Of a stretch of DNA of 5,827 nt, positions 1-5,827 are shown piece by piece. Source of the DNA: Bacillota bacterium. Its GTDB lineage: Bacteria > Bacillota > Clostridia > Peptostreptococcales > Anaerovoracaceae. The position numbers and the translations under genes were made by a program. The stretch lies in the NCBI GenBank assembly GCA_017538845.1, contig JAFYIC010000169.1:1-5827 (forward strand). The letters are read 5' to 3'. Position 1 is the stretch's first letter; every line of letters starts with the position of its first letter. Under the pieces are notes generated by a model, which was given only the letters and a program-made list of their open reading frames with translations, was not told where the DNA came from and ran no database searches.

Positions 1-39
1 CCTGGCGGCGGTACCATAGAAGATATGATAATCGGTTAG
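1..39 (+). CDS. ilvB: 3' end of probable acetolactate synthase large subunit
   Basis: Frame 1 reads PGGGTIEDMIIG and then TAG at 37-39. Only 12 residues are visible, so the call rests mainly on context: the stop lies 10 nt before ilvN, and ilvB normally directly precedes ilvN as the catalytic subunit. The short tail (proline-glycine stretch, then acidic-Met-Ile) also resembles the C-terminus of many IlvB proteins. The stop codon overlaps the start of the ilvN ribosome-binding site, so the two genes are very likely co-transcribed and translationally coupled. The gene is cut by the window edge; its catalytic domains cannot be assessed. Confidence 0.72.
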   Translation, partial: PGGGTIEDMIIG

Positions 40-49
40 GAGGGAAATC

Positions 50-571
50 ATGACAGAGAAGAATTATAAAAGAGAAGTTATCAGCATACTGGTGGATAAC
101 GAATCCAACGTTCTTGCAAGAGTCGTGAGCCTCTTCGGAAGACGGGGATTCAACATTGATTCCCTTACCGTATCGGCCACCAACGATCCGAAACTTTCAA
201 GGATCACCATCGTTTTCACCGGGACCGATAATACGCTTAACCAGATCATAACCCAGACTGAAAAGCTGGAAGTGGTAAGAGACATCTTCACCCTGGGCAG
301 AGACGACAGTATCTACAGAGAGCTCCTGCTCATCAAACTGAGAGCGGACAAGACTGCAAGGACGGCCATCCGCGAGATAACGGACATTTACCGCGGCAGG
401 ATCGTGGACCTTTCCAAGTCCAGCCTGATCATAGAAATGACAGGTGCGCCGGGCAAGATCGACGCCTTCATGGAGATGATGAACTGCTACGACATCGCGG
501 AAGTGTGCCGTACCGGAATCACGGGAATCGGAAGAGATATCCTGTCAAGCGACGAACCCTGCAAAGTGTGA
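50..571 (+). CDS. ilvN: Acetolactate synthase small (regulatory) subunit
   Basis: This 173-residue protein activates the IlvB catalytic subunit and normally confers feedback inhibition by valine. It has the usual two-part layout. An N-terminal ACT domain spans about residues 9-82, with the signature RRGFNIDSLTV at 31-41 and LSRITIV at 49-55. The C-terminal small-subunit domain spans about 88-162, with REL at 90-92, KIDAF at 136-140 and RTGI at 154-157. Length is typical for the family. The ATG has a strong site, AGGAGGG at 38-44, 5 nt upstream, overlapping the preceding stop codon. One oddity: in the first ACT loop the sequence is NESNVL, with Asn20 where E. coli IlvH has Gly14 (NESGAL). Asn35 matches E. 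coli Asn29. Substitution of Gly14 in E. coli IlvH gives valine resistance, so inhibition may be altered here; that part is inference. Confidence 0.97.
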   Translation: MTEKNYKREVISILVDNESNVLARVVSLFGRRGFNIDSLTVSATNDPKLSRITIVFTGTDNTLNQIITQTEKLEVVRDIFTLGRDDSIYRELLLIKLRADKTARTAIREITDIYRGRIVDLSKSSLIIEMTGAPGKIDAFMEMMNCYDIAEVCRTGITGIGRDILSSDEPCKV

Positions 572-592
572 CGGGGACTGCAATATAAGTTA

Positions 593-621
593 ATGACATC
601 CGTTTAAAATGGGTGTATAAT
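593..621 (+). promoter_or_regulatory. Probable sigma-A-type promoter for ilvC
   Basis: The -35 box ATGACA at 593-598 matches 5 of 6 consensus bases. A 17-bp spacer separates it from a perfect TATAAT -10 box at 616-621. The flanks are AT-rich. Transcription should begin near 628, giving a leader of roughly 114 nt before the ilvC start. The promoter lies in the 170-bp gap after ilvN, so ilvC can be transcribed apart from ilvBN. No intrinsic terminator is visible between ilvN and this promoter, so read-through from ilvBN may add to ilvC transcription. Confidence 0.8.
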
Positions 622-636
622 AATCAAGCATGTTGA

Positions 637-671
637 TTTCCGGAAAACCCGGCGGTCCAGACGGCCGGAAA
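637..671 (+). promoter_or_regulatory. Foldable GC-rich element in the ilvC leader
   Basis: TTTCCGG at 637-643 and CCGGAAA at 665-671 form a perfect 7-bp inverted repeat. Within it, CCGGC at 649-653 can pair with GCCGG at 664-668. The two pairings compete for the CCGG at 665-668, and CCGG at 640-643 can also pair with 649-652, so alternative folds are possible. The 5' arm is itself part of a DNA palindrome, TTTCCGGAAA at 637-646, about 10-20 nt past the predicted transcription start, which could be a repressor site. I recognise no known riboswitch or T-box signature. Function is unknown; the pairing potential is what can be seen. Confidence 0.45.
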
Positions 672-685
672 GCGGAGATCTTTGC

Positions 686-713
686 TGATAAAGATAAAAT
701 GATTCATTTATCA
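686..713 (+). repeat. AT-rich inverted repeat before the ilvC ribosome site
   Basis: TGATAAA at 686-692 and TTTATCA at 707-713 form a perfect 7-bp inverted repeat with a 14-nt loop. An overlapping register pairs GATAAA at 693-698 with TTTATC at 707-712. The next bases are AAAAAGATAG, with no T tract, so this is not an intrinsic terminator. It ends about 14 nt before the ilvC ribosome-binding site AAGGAG at 727-732. The stem is weak and may be chance in AT-rich sequence. Confidence 0.35.
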
Positions 714-741
714 AAAAGATAGAGAAAAGGAGAATGAGAAA

Positions 742-1734
742 ATGAACCACTTATACGACAAAGACTGTAACCTTGCGGTACTGGATGGAAAAACTATCGC
801 AATCATCGGATTCGGAAGCCAGGGCCACGCTCACGCCAACAACCTTAAGGAAAGCGGAGTGAACGTAGTAGTAGGTCTCAGACCGGATTCAAAAAGCGCC
901 CAGTCAGCAAAGGACGCAGGGCTGGAAGTAGTTCCGGTAGAGGAAGCAGCAGAACGCGGCGACATGGTAATGATGCTGGTTCCGGACGAACTTTCCGCAG
1001 ACGTTTACAATACACAGGTAGCTCAGCACATGAAGGAAGGCGACTGCCTCGCATTCGCTCACGGCTTCAATATCCATTACGGACTGGTAAAGCCGGCTGA
1101 ATACCTGGACGTAGTAATGATCGCTCCGAAGGGACCCGGACACACAGTAAGAAGCCAGTACCTTGAAGGCAAAGGCGTACCGAGCCTCATCGCTGTTGAG
1201 CAGGACTACACAGGAAAAGCAAAGGATATCGCACTTGCATATGCAAGCGGTATCGGCGCAGGCCGCGCAGGCATCCTGGAGACAACATACAGAGAAGAGA
1301 CAGAAACAGACCTGTTCGGTGAGCAGGCAGTTCTCTGCGGTGGTGTTACCGAGCTGATGAAGGCCGGATTCGACACACTGGTTGAAGCAGGATATGAACC
1401 TGAGATGGCATACTTCGAATGTATCCACGAGATGAAGCTGATCGTTGACCTGATCAACTCAGGCGGCTTCGAGCTTATGAGAAAATCAATTTCCAACACC
1501 GCTGAATACGGCGACTACTATGTTGGAAAGAGGATCATAACCAAGGAAACAAGAGAGACGATGAAGGAAGTCCTGGCTGACATCCAGAGCGGTAAATTCG
1601 CAAGCGAATTCGTTCGTGAGATGAACGCGGGCAAGGGAACAAGATTCTTCACAACAAGGAAGAAGGAGTGCGAACATCCTCTCTGCAAGGTTGGACAGGA
1701 TCTGAGAAGCATGATGAGCTGGCTCAAGAAATAA
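742..1734 (+). CDS. ilvC: Ketol-acid reductoisomerase, class I (short form)
   Basis: The 330-residue enzyme catalyses Mg-dependent alkyl migration and NAD(P)H reduction of 2-acetolactate (or 2-aceto-2-hydroxybutyrate) to the 2,3-dihydroxy acid. This is the second common step of valine/leucine and isoleucine synthesis, in the cytosol. The N-terminal Rossmann domain has GFGSQGHA at 23-30 and a cofactor loop, LRPDSKS, at 46-52; Arg47, Ser50 and Ser52 fit NADPH binding. His107 lies in AHGFN. The C-terminal helical domain supplies the two-metal site: Asp190 and Glu194 (DLFGEQ), then Glu226 and Glu230 (FECIHE). Ser251 in SISNTAEYG is the expected substrate contact. The length is that of class I, without the long C-terminal duplication of the E. 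coli class II enzyme. AAGGAG at 727-732 sits 9 nt before the ATG. The gene has its own promoter upstream and a strong terminator downstream, so it can be expressed as a single-gene unit. Confidence 0.99.
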   Translation: MNHLYDKDCNLAVLDGKTIAIIGFGSQGHAHANNLKESGVNVVVGLRPDSKSAQSAKDAGLEVVPVEEAAERGDMVMMLVPDELSADVYNTQVAQHMKEGDCLAFAHGFNIHYGLVKPAEYLDVVMIAPKGPGHTVRSQYLEGKGVPSLIAVEQDYTGKAKDIALAYASGIGAGRAGILETTYREETETDLFGEQAVLCGGVTELMKAGFDTLVEAGYEPEMAYFECIHEMKLIVDLINSGGFELMRKSISNTAEYGDYYVGKRIITKETRETMKEVLADIQSGKFASEFVREMNAGKGTRFFTTRKKECEHPLCKVGQDLRSMMSWLKK

Positions 1735-1754
1735 GCACGGCTGAAGAATGTAAT

Positions 1755-1789
1755 AAAGTGCATGTTCCCGTCGGAGCGTGCACTTTTTT
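1755..1789 (+). terminator. Intrinsic terminator after ilvC
   Basis: The arms 1755-1768 and 1773-1786 pair over 14 bp, with only two G-U wobbles, around a CGTC loop at 1769-1772. The 3' arm runs into a six-T tract at 1784-1789. It begins 20 nt after the ilvC stop. This is a textbook Rho-independent shape. It lies between ilvC and ilvD, which are oriented the same way, so it should lower ilvD expression relative to ilvC unless it leaks or ilvD has its own promoter. Confidence 0.92.
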
Positions 1790-1825
1790 GTCAAATAGGT
1801 AGTTTTCATTTTTTCGGAGGGAATC

Positions 1826-3490
1826 ATGACGCTTAGAAGTAAGAAAGTAACAGAAGGATTAGAGAAAGCCCCCATGCGCAGCCTTTTCTACGCTATGGGA
1901 TATACAAAGGAAGAACTGGACAGACCGCTTATCGGAGTCGTATCTGCCAAGAGCGAGATCGTTCCCGGCCATATGCATCTGGATAAGGTGGCTGAAGCCG
2001 TCAAAGCCGGCGTAAGAATGGCAGGCGGCACGCCTATAGAAGTTCCGTCCATCGGCGTATGCGACGGTATCGCCATGGGACACATCGGTATGAAGTATTC
2101 GCTGGCAAGCCGCGAGCTTATCGCAGACAGCGTTGAGACAATGACTATGGCTCACTGCTTCGACGGACTGGTGCTGGTTCCCAACTGCGACAAGATCGTT
2201 CCGGGCATGATAATGGCGGCGGTAAGGATGGACATACCCGCTGTGGTTTGCTCAGGCGGCCCGATGATGTCAGGTATCGTAAAGGGCGCAGAGAGAAGCC
2301 TTTCCGCCATGTTTGAAGCGGTAGGCGCAAGGAAAGCCAACATCATAGATGACGCCGAGCTTATCGAGTTCGAAGAGAACGTATGCCCCGGCTGCGGATC
2401 CTGCTCCGGCATGTATACTGCCAACAGCATGAACTGCCTGTCGGAAGCCGTAGGTATCGCCCTTCCGGGCAACGGTACGGTCCCGGCTGTAGACAGCGAA
2501 AGAATAAGGATAGCCAAGCATTCGGGCATGGCCATCATGAATCTGGTGGAAAAGAATATAACCGCAAGAGATATAATCAACGAAAAGTCACTGAAGAACG
2601 CTCTCGCGTGCGACATGGCTCTGGGATGCTCGTCCAACAGCGTGCTTCATCTTCTGGCAATAGCCAATGAGGCGGGCGTGGATCTTGACCTGAACATATT
2701 CAATGAGTTCAGCGCAAGAACCCCGAACCTGTGCCATCTGGCACCGGCAGGCCCCACCCACATGCACGACCTGAACAGAGCAGGCGGCGTGCAGGCTGTA
2801 CTCAATGAGCTTTCAAAGAAAGATCTCATAGACAAGAGCCTGATCACGGCTACAGGAAAGACTGTAGGCGAGAACATCGAAGGGCATGAGGTAAAGGATA
2901 ACAACCTGATCAGACCTATAGACGATCCTTACAGTGAGACCGGCGGAATCGCCGTAATGTGGGGCAACATCGCCCAGGACGGCTGCGTGGTAAAGAGAAG
3001 CGCGGTAGCTCCTGAAATGCTGACTCATTCCGGTCCGGCAAGGGTATTCGACAGCGAAGAAGACGCCATCGAATCCATCTATGACGGAAAGATCAAAGAC
3101 GGAGACGTGGTAGTCATCAGATACGAGGGACCGAAGGGCGGCCCGGGAATGAGAGAGATGCTCAACCCGACCAGCGCTCTGGCAGGTATGAAACTGGATA
3201 AGACAGTAGCACTTATCACTGACGGAAGATTCAGCGGCGCAAGCAGAGGAGCTTCCATAGGTCACGTTTGCCCTGAGGCTGCAAGCGGCGGAAATATCGG
3301 ACTGCTCAAAGAGGGAGACATCATCGAGATAGATATCCCGGGAGCAAAGATAAACGCTCAGGTCAGCGATGAGGAATTCGAAGAGAGAAGAAAGAATCAT
3401 ACCATCCATGAACCAAAGATCAAGACCGGATGGCTTGCCAGATACCAGAGAAATGTAGCTGCATCCTGCAAGGGCGCAGTAATGGAATAG
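1826..3490 (+). CDS. ilvD: Dihydroxy-acid dehydratase
   Basis: The 554-residue Fe-S enzyme dehydrates 2,3-dihydroxy-isovalerate (or 3-methylvalerate) to the 2-oxoacid. IlvD/Edd family motifs appear in order: PLIGVV at 34-39, VCDGIAMGH at 78-86, [10 protein letters not shown] at 119-128, a Cys-rich stretch at 187-193 followed by SGMYTAN, and GRFSG with Ser470, the proposed active-site base. Asp80 and Asp122 are expected metal ligands, Lys123 the modified lysine, and Cys121 and Cys193 cluster ligands. The N-terminal PCN motif of the plant-type [2Fe-2S] enzymes is absent; PGH at 47-49 stands there, as in E. coli and methanogen forms, suggesting an oxygen-sensitive [4Fe-4S] cluster. The ATG follows GGAGGG at 1816-1821 by 4 nt. 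The preceding 39 bp back to the terminator hold no convincing promoter. hisD follows after 11 nt. Confidence 0.98.
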   Translation: MTLRSKKVTEGLEKAPMRSLFYAMGYTKEELDRPLIGVVSAKSEIVPGHMHLDKVAEAVKAGVRMAGGTPIEVPSIGVCDGIAMGHIGMKYSLASRELIADSVETMTMAHCFDGLVLVPNCDKIVPGMIMAAVRMDIPAVVCSGGPMMSGIVKGAERSLSAMFEAVGARKANIIDDAELIEFEENVCPGCGSCSGMYTANSMNCLSEAVGIALPGNGTVPAVDSERIRIAKHSGMAIMNLVEKNITARDIINEKSLKNALACDMALGCSSNSVLHLLAIANEAGVDLDLNIFNEFSARTPNLCHLAPAGPTHMHDLNRAGGVQAVLNELSKKDLIDKSLITATGKTVGENIEGHEVKDNNLIRPIDDPYSETGGIAVMWGNIAQDGCVVKRSAVAPEMLTHSGPARVFDSEEDAIESIYDGKIKDGDVVVIRYEGPKGGPGMREMLNPTSALAGMKLDKTVALITDGRFSGASRGASIGHVCPEAASGGNIGLLKEGDIIEIDIPGAKINAQVSDEEFEERRKNHTIHEPKIKTGWLARYQRNVAASCKGAVME

Positions 3491-3501
3491 AGAGAGAACA
3501 T

Positions 3502-4770
3502 ATGAGGACGATAAAAGCCGCAAAGGAGCGGACTGCCGAAGACAGGGCGAAGCTGCGGGATGCGGTATCGGAGATCATAACTCGGGTCATAGAGGAAGGC
3601 GACGAGGCGCTGAAGGGCTATAACGAAAAGTTCGACGAGTGCTTCAGGGACAGACTCCGTATTTCCCGGGAAGAGATCGAAGAAGCATATGCGCAGGTGG
3701 AGCCTGAAATACTGGAAAACATAAAGAAAGCAGCAGCGAACATAGAGGCTTTTGCCAAAGAGCAGAAGGCGGCGCTGAAAACGGTCAGCGGATTTGAACC
3801 TGTACCGGGACTTGAACTGGGTCACAGTGTGATCCCTATGGATTCAGTGTGCTGTTATGTGCCGGGAGGCGGATATCCTCTTTATTCGACGGCGCTGATG
3901 CTTGGAATACCGGCAAAAGTGGCGGGAGTTAAGCGCATCGCGGCATGCTCGCCGACCGTGAAAGGGACGGGAAAGATCCATCCCAAGACACTGGTGGCGC
4001 TGGATATAGCCGGCGTTGACGAGATATATGCCGTCGGAGGAGCTCAGGCGGTAGCGGCTTTTTCATACGGGACTGAGGAGATAGAAAAAGTTACTATGAT
4101 CGTCGGACCCGGCAACAGTTTTGTAACAGAGGCGAAGCGCCAGTGCTTCGGACAGGTGGGCATAGATTTTCTCGCCGGCCCAAGTGAAGTGCTGGTCATA
4201 GCCGATGAGACCGCGGACCCTGAGATCATAGCGGCTGACATACTGGCCCAGTCGGAGCACGACCCTGTGGCAAAAGGCATACTGGTGACTACGGATGAGA
4301 CCGTTGCGGAGAAGACCATACAGGCTGTGGAGAAACAGCTTGAAACGCTGGAGACCAGGGGCATTGCGGAAAGATCCTGGAAGGATTACGGGGAAGTTAT
4401 CCTGTCAGAGGATCTTGATGAAGCTGTGGAATATGCCAACAGCTATGCTCCGGAGCATCTTGAAGTATGCGTTGCGGAAGAACGGGAGCATGGGGTTTTC
4501 TCGGCTCTTAGGAACTACGGCTCGCTGTTTCTGGGACAGAACACGGCGGAAGTCTTCGGGGACTACGCCTCAGGAACCAATCACACTCTCCCGACTATGG
4601 GAGCGGCAAGATACACAGGCGGCATATGGACAGGAACTTTCCTGAAAGTCTGCACATATCAGAAGTCTGACGAAAAAGCCATGAAGGAGCTGATCCCGGT
4701 GGTTTCGAGCCTGGCAAAGGGCGAAGGACTGGCGGGTCATGCCAACGCGGCTGATATAAGGAAAAAGTAA
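3502..4770 (+). CDS. hisD: Histidinol dehydrogenase family protein, possibly an HpsN-like paralogue
   Basis: The 422-residue protein is a full-length member of the Zn- and NAD-dependent family that oxidises L-histidinol to histidine in two steps. Residues equivalent to the E. coli active site are present: Gln250, His253 and Asp354 with His413 as zinc ligands, Glu318-His319 as the catalytic pair in APEHLEV, and His361 in SGTNHTLPT. The VGPGN and AGPSEVLVIAD motifs are intact. Several segments (GHSVIP before CYVPGG, YPLYSTALM at 125-133, ARYTGG followed by W-G-F-LK-TYQ) look to me more like the HpsN branch (sulfopropanediol dehydrogenase) than standard HisD, so the substrate is uncertain. I chose the ATG at 3502 because it aligns with the usual HisD N-terminus (MR-I) and lies 11 nt after the ilvD stop. 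An in-frame ATG at 3430 would add 24 residues read from ilvD in another frame and has no ribosome site. Upstream of 3502 only a weak AGAGAGA is seen, suggesting translational coupling to ilvD. No other his gene is in the window. Confidence 0.87.
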   Translation: MRTIKAAKERTAEDRAKLRDAVSEIITRVIEEGDEALKGYNEKFDECFRDRLRISREEIEEAYAQVEPEILENIKKAAANIEAFAKEQKAALKTVSGFEPVPGLELGHSVIPMDSVCCYVPGGGYPLYSTALMLGIPAKVAGVKRIAACSPTVKGTGKIHPKTLVALDIAGVDEIYAVGGAQAVAAFSYGTEEIEKVTMIVGPGNSFVTEAKRQCFGQVGIDFLAGPSEVLVIADETADPEIIAADILAQSEHDPVAKGILVTTDETVAEKTIQAVEKQLETLETRGIAERSWKDYGEVILSEDLDEAVEYANSYAPEHLEVCVAEEREHGVFSALRNYGSLFLGQNTAEVFGDYASGTNHTLPTMGAARYTGGIWTGTFLKVCTYQKSDEKAMKELIPVVSSLAKGEGLAGHANAADIRKK

Positions 4771-4774
4771 AAAC

Positions 4775-4803
4775 TGCGCAGGCAGCGGAAACGCGCCTGC
4801 GCA
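4775..4803. terminator. GC-rich hairpin with GAAA tetraloop after hisD
   Basis: TGCGCAGGC at 4775-4783 pairs perfectly with GCCTGCGCA at 4795-4803. Inside, a bulged A at 4784 is followed by GCG/CGC (4785-4787, 4792-4794) closing a GAAA loop, a stable GNRA tetraloop. On the + strand the following bases are TATCGTTATT, which is T-rich but not a clean T tract. On the - strand the hairpin is followed by GTTTTTACTTTTT, a better terminator tail. It may end the ilvD-hisD transcript weakly, act in both directions, or protect mRNA ends. It starts 5 nt after the hisD stop. Confidence 0.6.
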
Positions 4804-4827
4804 TATCGTTATTCTATCGTGTGAAGC

Positions 4828-4835
4828 AGAGGTGG
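4828..4835 (+). promoter_or_regulatory. Ribosome-binding site deciding the 4841 start
   Basis: AGAGGTGG lies 5 nt before the ATG at 4841 and differs from an extended anti-16S match at few positions. It supports translation from 4841 of an open frame that has no stop before the window edge. I see no convincing promoter in 4804-4840; the best -10-like box, TATTCT at 4810-4815, has no matching -35. Confidence 0.65.
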
Positions 4836-4840
4836 AAAAA

Positions 4841-5827
4841 ATGATCACAAGAGCGCTGAACTGGATAAGAAGAAAGAGAAGAGACAAAAGGATCGAGCGG
4901 GACTGCATCGATTCAGTCGTTGAAGCGACGGGCTGCACCAGAGCGGAGGCCCTCGCGCAGATGAAAGACGCGCGGAAGCGCCTGGACATCTCTTATCTTG
5001 ATTACCGCAAAATGAAAATGTTCCACTACACTCCTGAGGAACAGGAAAAGATATATCCGGAACTTCTTCGCCAGAAGGAAGAAGCCACGGGAGACCGGGA
5101 AGCCTGCAAAGAAGCGGCAGTGGAAGCAATGGGCTGGTCTTTTGACGAAGCGGCGGTACGTGTCGACGAAGCTCACCGCGACCACGGAGTAAGATACAAA
5201 GATTATCTTGAGCATGAGATGTACAGATGGTCAATAGAGGAGATCGAAGAGTTCGCAACGAAGGCGGCTTTTGAGAATTATCCGAATACCGTCAAAAAGA
5301 TACTGAAGAAAACAGGCTGGAGCCGCGAAGAGGCATCCGAACACTACGCGGACGCCAGAAAACGTACCGGATGCGAGATCAAGGAGTTCTTCGTTTACAG
5401 GATGTATGAACTTACTCCGGAGGAACAGGAACAGGTTTTTCTCGCTAAACTGTCCAAAAAGATCCGTAAGGAATATGACGATCTGAAATTCGCCAACATG
5501 CTTATGGACAAAGAGTGGTCCAACAACTACTTTTCAGAGTATCTCAGACGGGCATGGTGCGTGAATACCAATATCTCTTTTGAGGAGTTCAGCGATAAGT
5601 TCAGGGGAGTCAGCAAGGTGATCTACAAACCGGCTTTCGGCTCAAGAGGAAAAGGCGCGGAAGCCATCGAACTGGACCCTGAGCATATGAAAGAGGCCTA
5701 TGATCACATCACATCCCTTCCAGACGGTGTAGTTGAGGAATTTGTAAAGCAGCACCCGGACATGAACAAACTTACGCCTGCGTCGGTGAACACTATCCGT
5801 ATCGTTACTGTATCAGGCAAAGACAGA
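4841..5827 (+). CDS. Sugar-transfer-type ATP-grasp protein with triplicated N-terminal module (3' truncated)
   Basis: The frame is open for 329 codons to the window edge with no stop. Residues 1-20 are very basic (IRRKRRDKR at 9-17). Residues 22-200 hold three ungapped copies of a ~50-residue helical-looking module, described separately. From about 205 the sequence matches what I know of the sugar-transfer-associated ATP-grasp family (ATPgrasp_ST). VIYKPAFGSRGKG at 260-272 carries the nucleotide-binding Lys263 and a glycine-rich loop. VVEEFVKQHP at 297-306 and SVNTIRIVT at 315-323, with Arg320, follow in the family's order. The rest of the domain, including the usual metal-binding end, lies outside the window. 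Family members often sit in surface-polysaccharide loci and are presumed to ligate a carboxylate to an amine or similar acceptor; the substrate here is unknown. No signal peptide or membrane segment is visible. No link to branched-chain amino acid synthesis is evident. Confidence 0.82.
   Translation, partial: MITRALNWIRRKRRDKRIERDCIDSVVEATGCTRAEALAQMKDARKRLDISYLDYRKMKMFHYTPEEQEKIYPELLRQKEEATGDREACKEAAVEAMGWSFDEAAVRVDEAHRDHGVRYKDYLEHEMYRWSIEEIEEFATKAAFENYPNTVKKILKKTGWSREEASEHYADARKRTGCEIKEFFVYRMYELTPEEQEQVFLAKLSKKIRKEYDDLKFANMLMDKEWSNNYFSEYLRRAWCVNTNISFEEFSDKFRGVSKVIYKPAFGSRGKGAEAIELDPEHMKEAYDHITSLPDGVVEEFVKQHPDMNKLTPASVNTIRIVTVSGKDR
4904..5437 (+). repeat. Three copies of a ~50-residue protein module
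   Basis: Residues 22-71, 89-138 and 150-199 of the ATP-grasp protein (nt 4904-5053, 5105-5254, 5288-5437) align without gaps, with offsets of 67 and 61 residues. By hand count, copies 1/3 share 17 of 50 residues, 1/2 share 15 and 2/3 share 13. The shared pattern is a Gly followed by W/C and S/T, E-A, then an Asp-Ala-Arg-like turn (DARKR in copies 1 and 3), aromatics around D-Y, M followed by F/Y, then TPEEQE (copies 1 and 3; SIEEIE in copy 2). Divergence shows old duplication, not recent DNA repeats. The role is unknown; a binding or spacer domain is possible. Confidence 0.85.

Noticed and set aside
630..722. 30-codon open frame in the ilvC leader, considered as a leader peptide
   Set aside because: Its ATG would be about 2 nt from the predicted transcription start with no ribosome site, and it is not rich in Ile, Leu or Val codons; probably chance.
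572..741. T-box riboswitch upstream of ilvC
   Set aside because: The leader is too short, the conserved T-box bases are not present, and there is no terminator with a T tract before ilvC.
904..1428. Long minus-strand open frame opposite ilvC, and similar ones opposite ilvD, hisD and the ATP-grasp gene
   Set aside because: They lie wholly within strongly recognised genes, show no family features, and arise from codon bias on the opposite strand.
1788..1793. TTGTCA as a -35 box for ilvD
   Set aside because: At 16-18 bp spacing the downstream bases are TTTTCG-like with no acceptable -10 box, and the site overlaps the terminator T tract.
3430..3501. Upstream in-frame ATG giving the HisD-family protein 24 extra residues
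   Set aside because: The extension is ilvD coding sequence read in another frame, has no ribosome-binding site, and does not fit the usual HisD N-terminus; 3502 is the better start.
4804..4820. Two TATCGT copies 11 bp apart before the ATP-grasp gene
   Set aside because: The repeat is only 6 bp in an AT-rich gap and has no symmetry or promoter context to give it meaning.

Overview
The window carries a branched-chain amino acid (isoleucine/valine) biosynthesis cluster, all on the + strand. It is followed by a histidinol-dehydrogenase-family gene and the first part of an ATP-grasp gene. Base composition is roughly balanced. Ribosome sites are strong AGGAGG-type, there is heavy use of AGA/AGG and ATA codons, and IlvD resembles the clostridial/archaeal form. 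Together these suggest a moderate-GC Bacillota of the Clostridia type, perhaps an anaerobic gut lineage. This is inference from style; no taxonomic marker is present.

Layout: (1) 1-39, last codons of the upstream gene, probably ilvB (acetolactate synthase large subunit). (2) 50-571, ilvN, the regulatory subunit. (3) 572-741, a gap with a near-consensus sigma-A-type promoter (ATGACA, 17 bp, TATAAT) and a leader of about 114 nt that can fold. (4) 742-1734, ilvC, ketol-acid reductoisomerase. (5) 1755-1789, a strong intrinsic terminator between ilvC and ilvD. (6) 1826-3490, ilvD, dihydroxy-acid dehydratase. (7) 3502-4770, a hisD-family dehydrogenase 11 nt after ilvD. (8) 4775-4803, a GC-rich hairpin capped by a GAAA tetraloop. 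(9) 4841-5827 and beyond the edge, a protein with three copies of a ~50-residue module followed by a sugar-transfer-type ATP-grasp domain.

IlvBN condenses two pyruvates (or pyruvate plus 2-oxobutyrate). IlvC isomerises and reduces the product with NAD(P)H, and IlvD dehydrates it to the 2-oxoacid precursor of valine/leucine or isoleucine. Only the final transaminase step is absent from the window. A promoter before ilvC and a terminator after it suggest that ilvBN, ilvC and ilvD-hisD are expressed at different levels.

The parts most worth a second look are: an Asn in IlvN at the glycine where a substitution makes E. coli IlvH valine-insensitive; the structured ilvC leader, which is not a T-box; the HisD homologue, which carries features I associate with the HpsN-like (sulfopropanediol dehydrogenase) branch rather than standard histidine biosynthesis; and the triplicated N-terminal module of the ATP-grasp protein.
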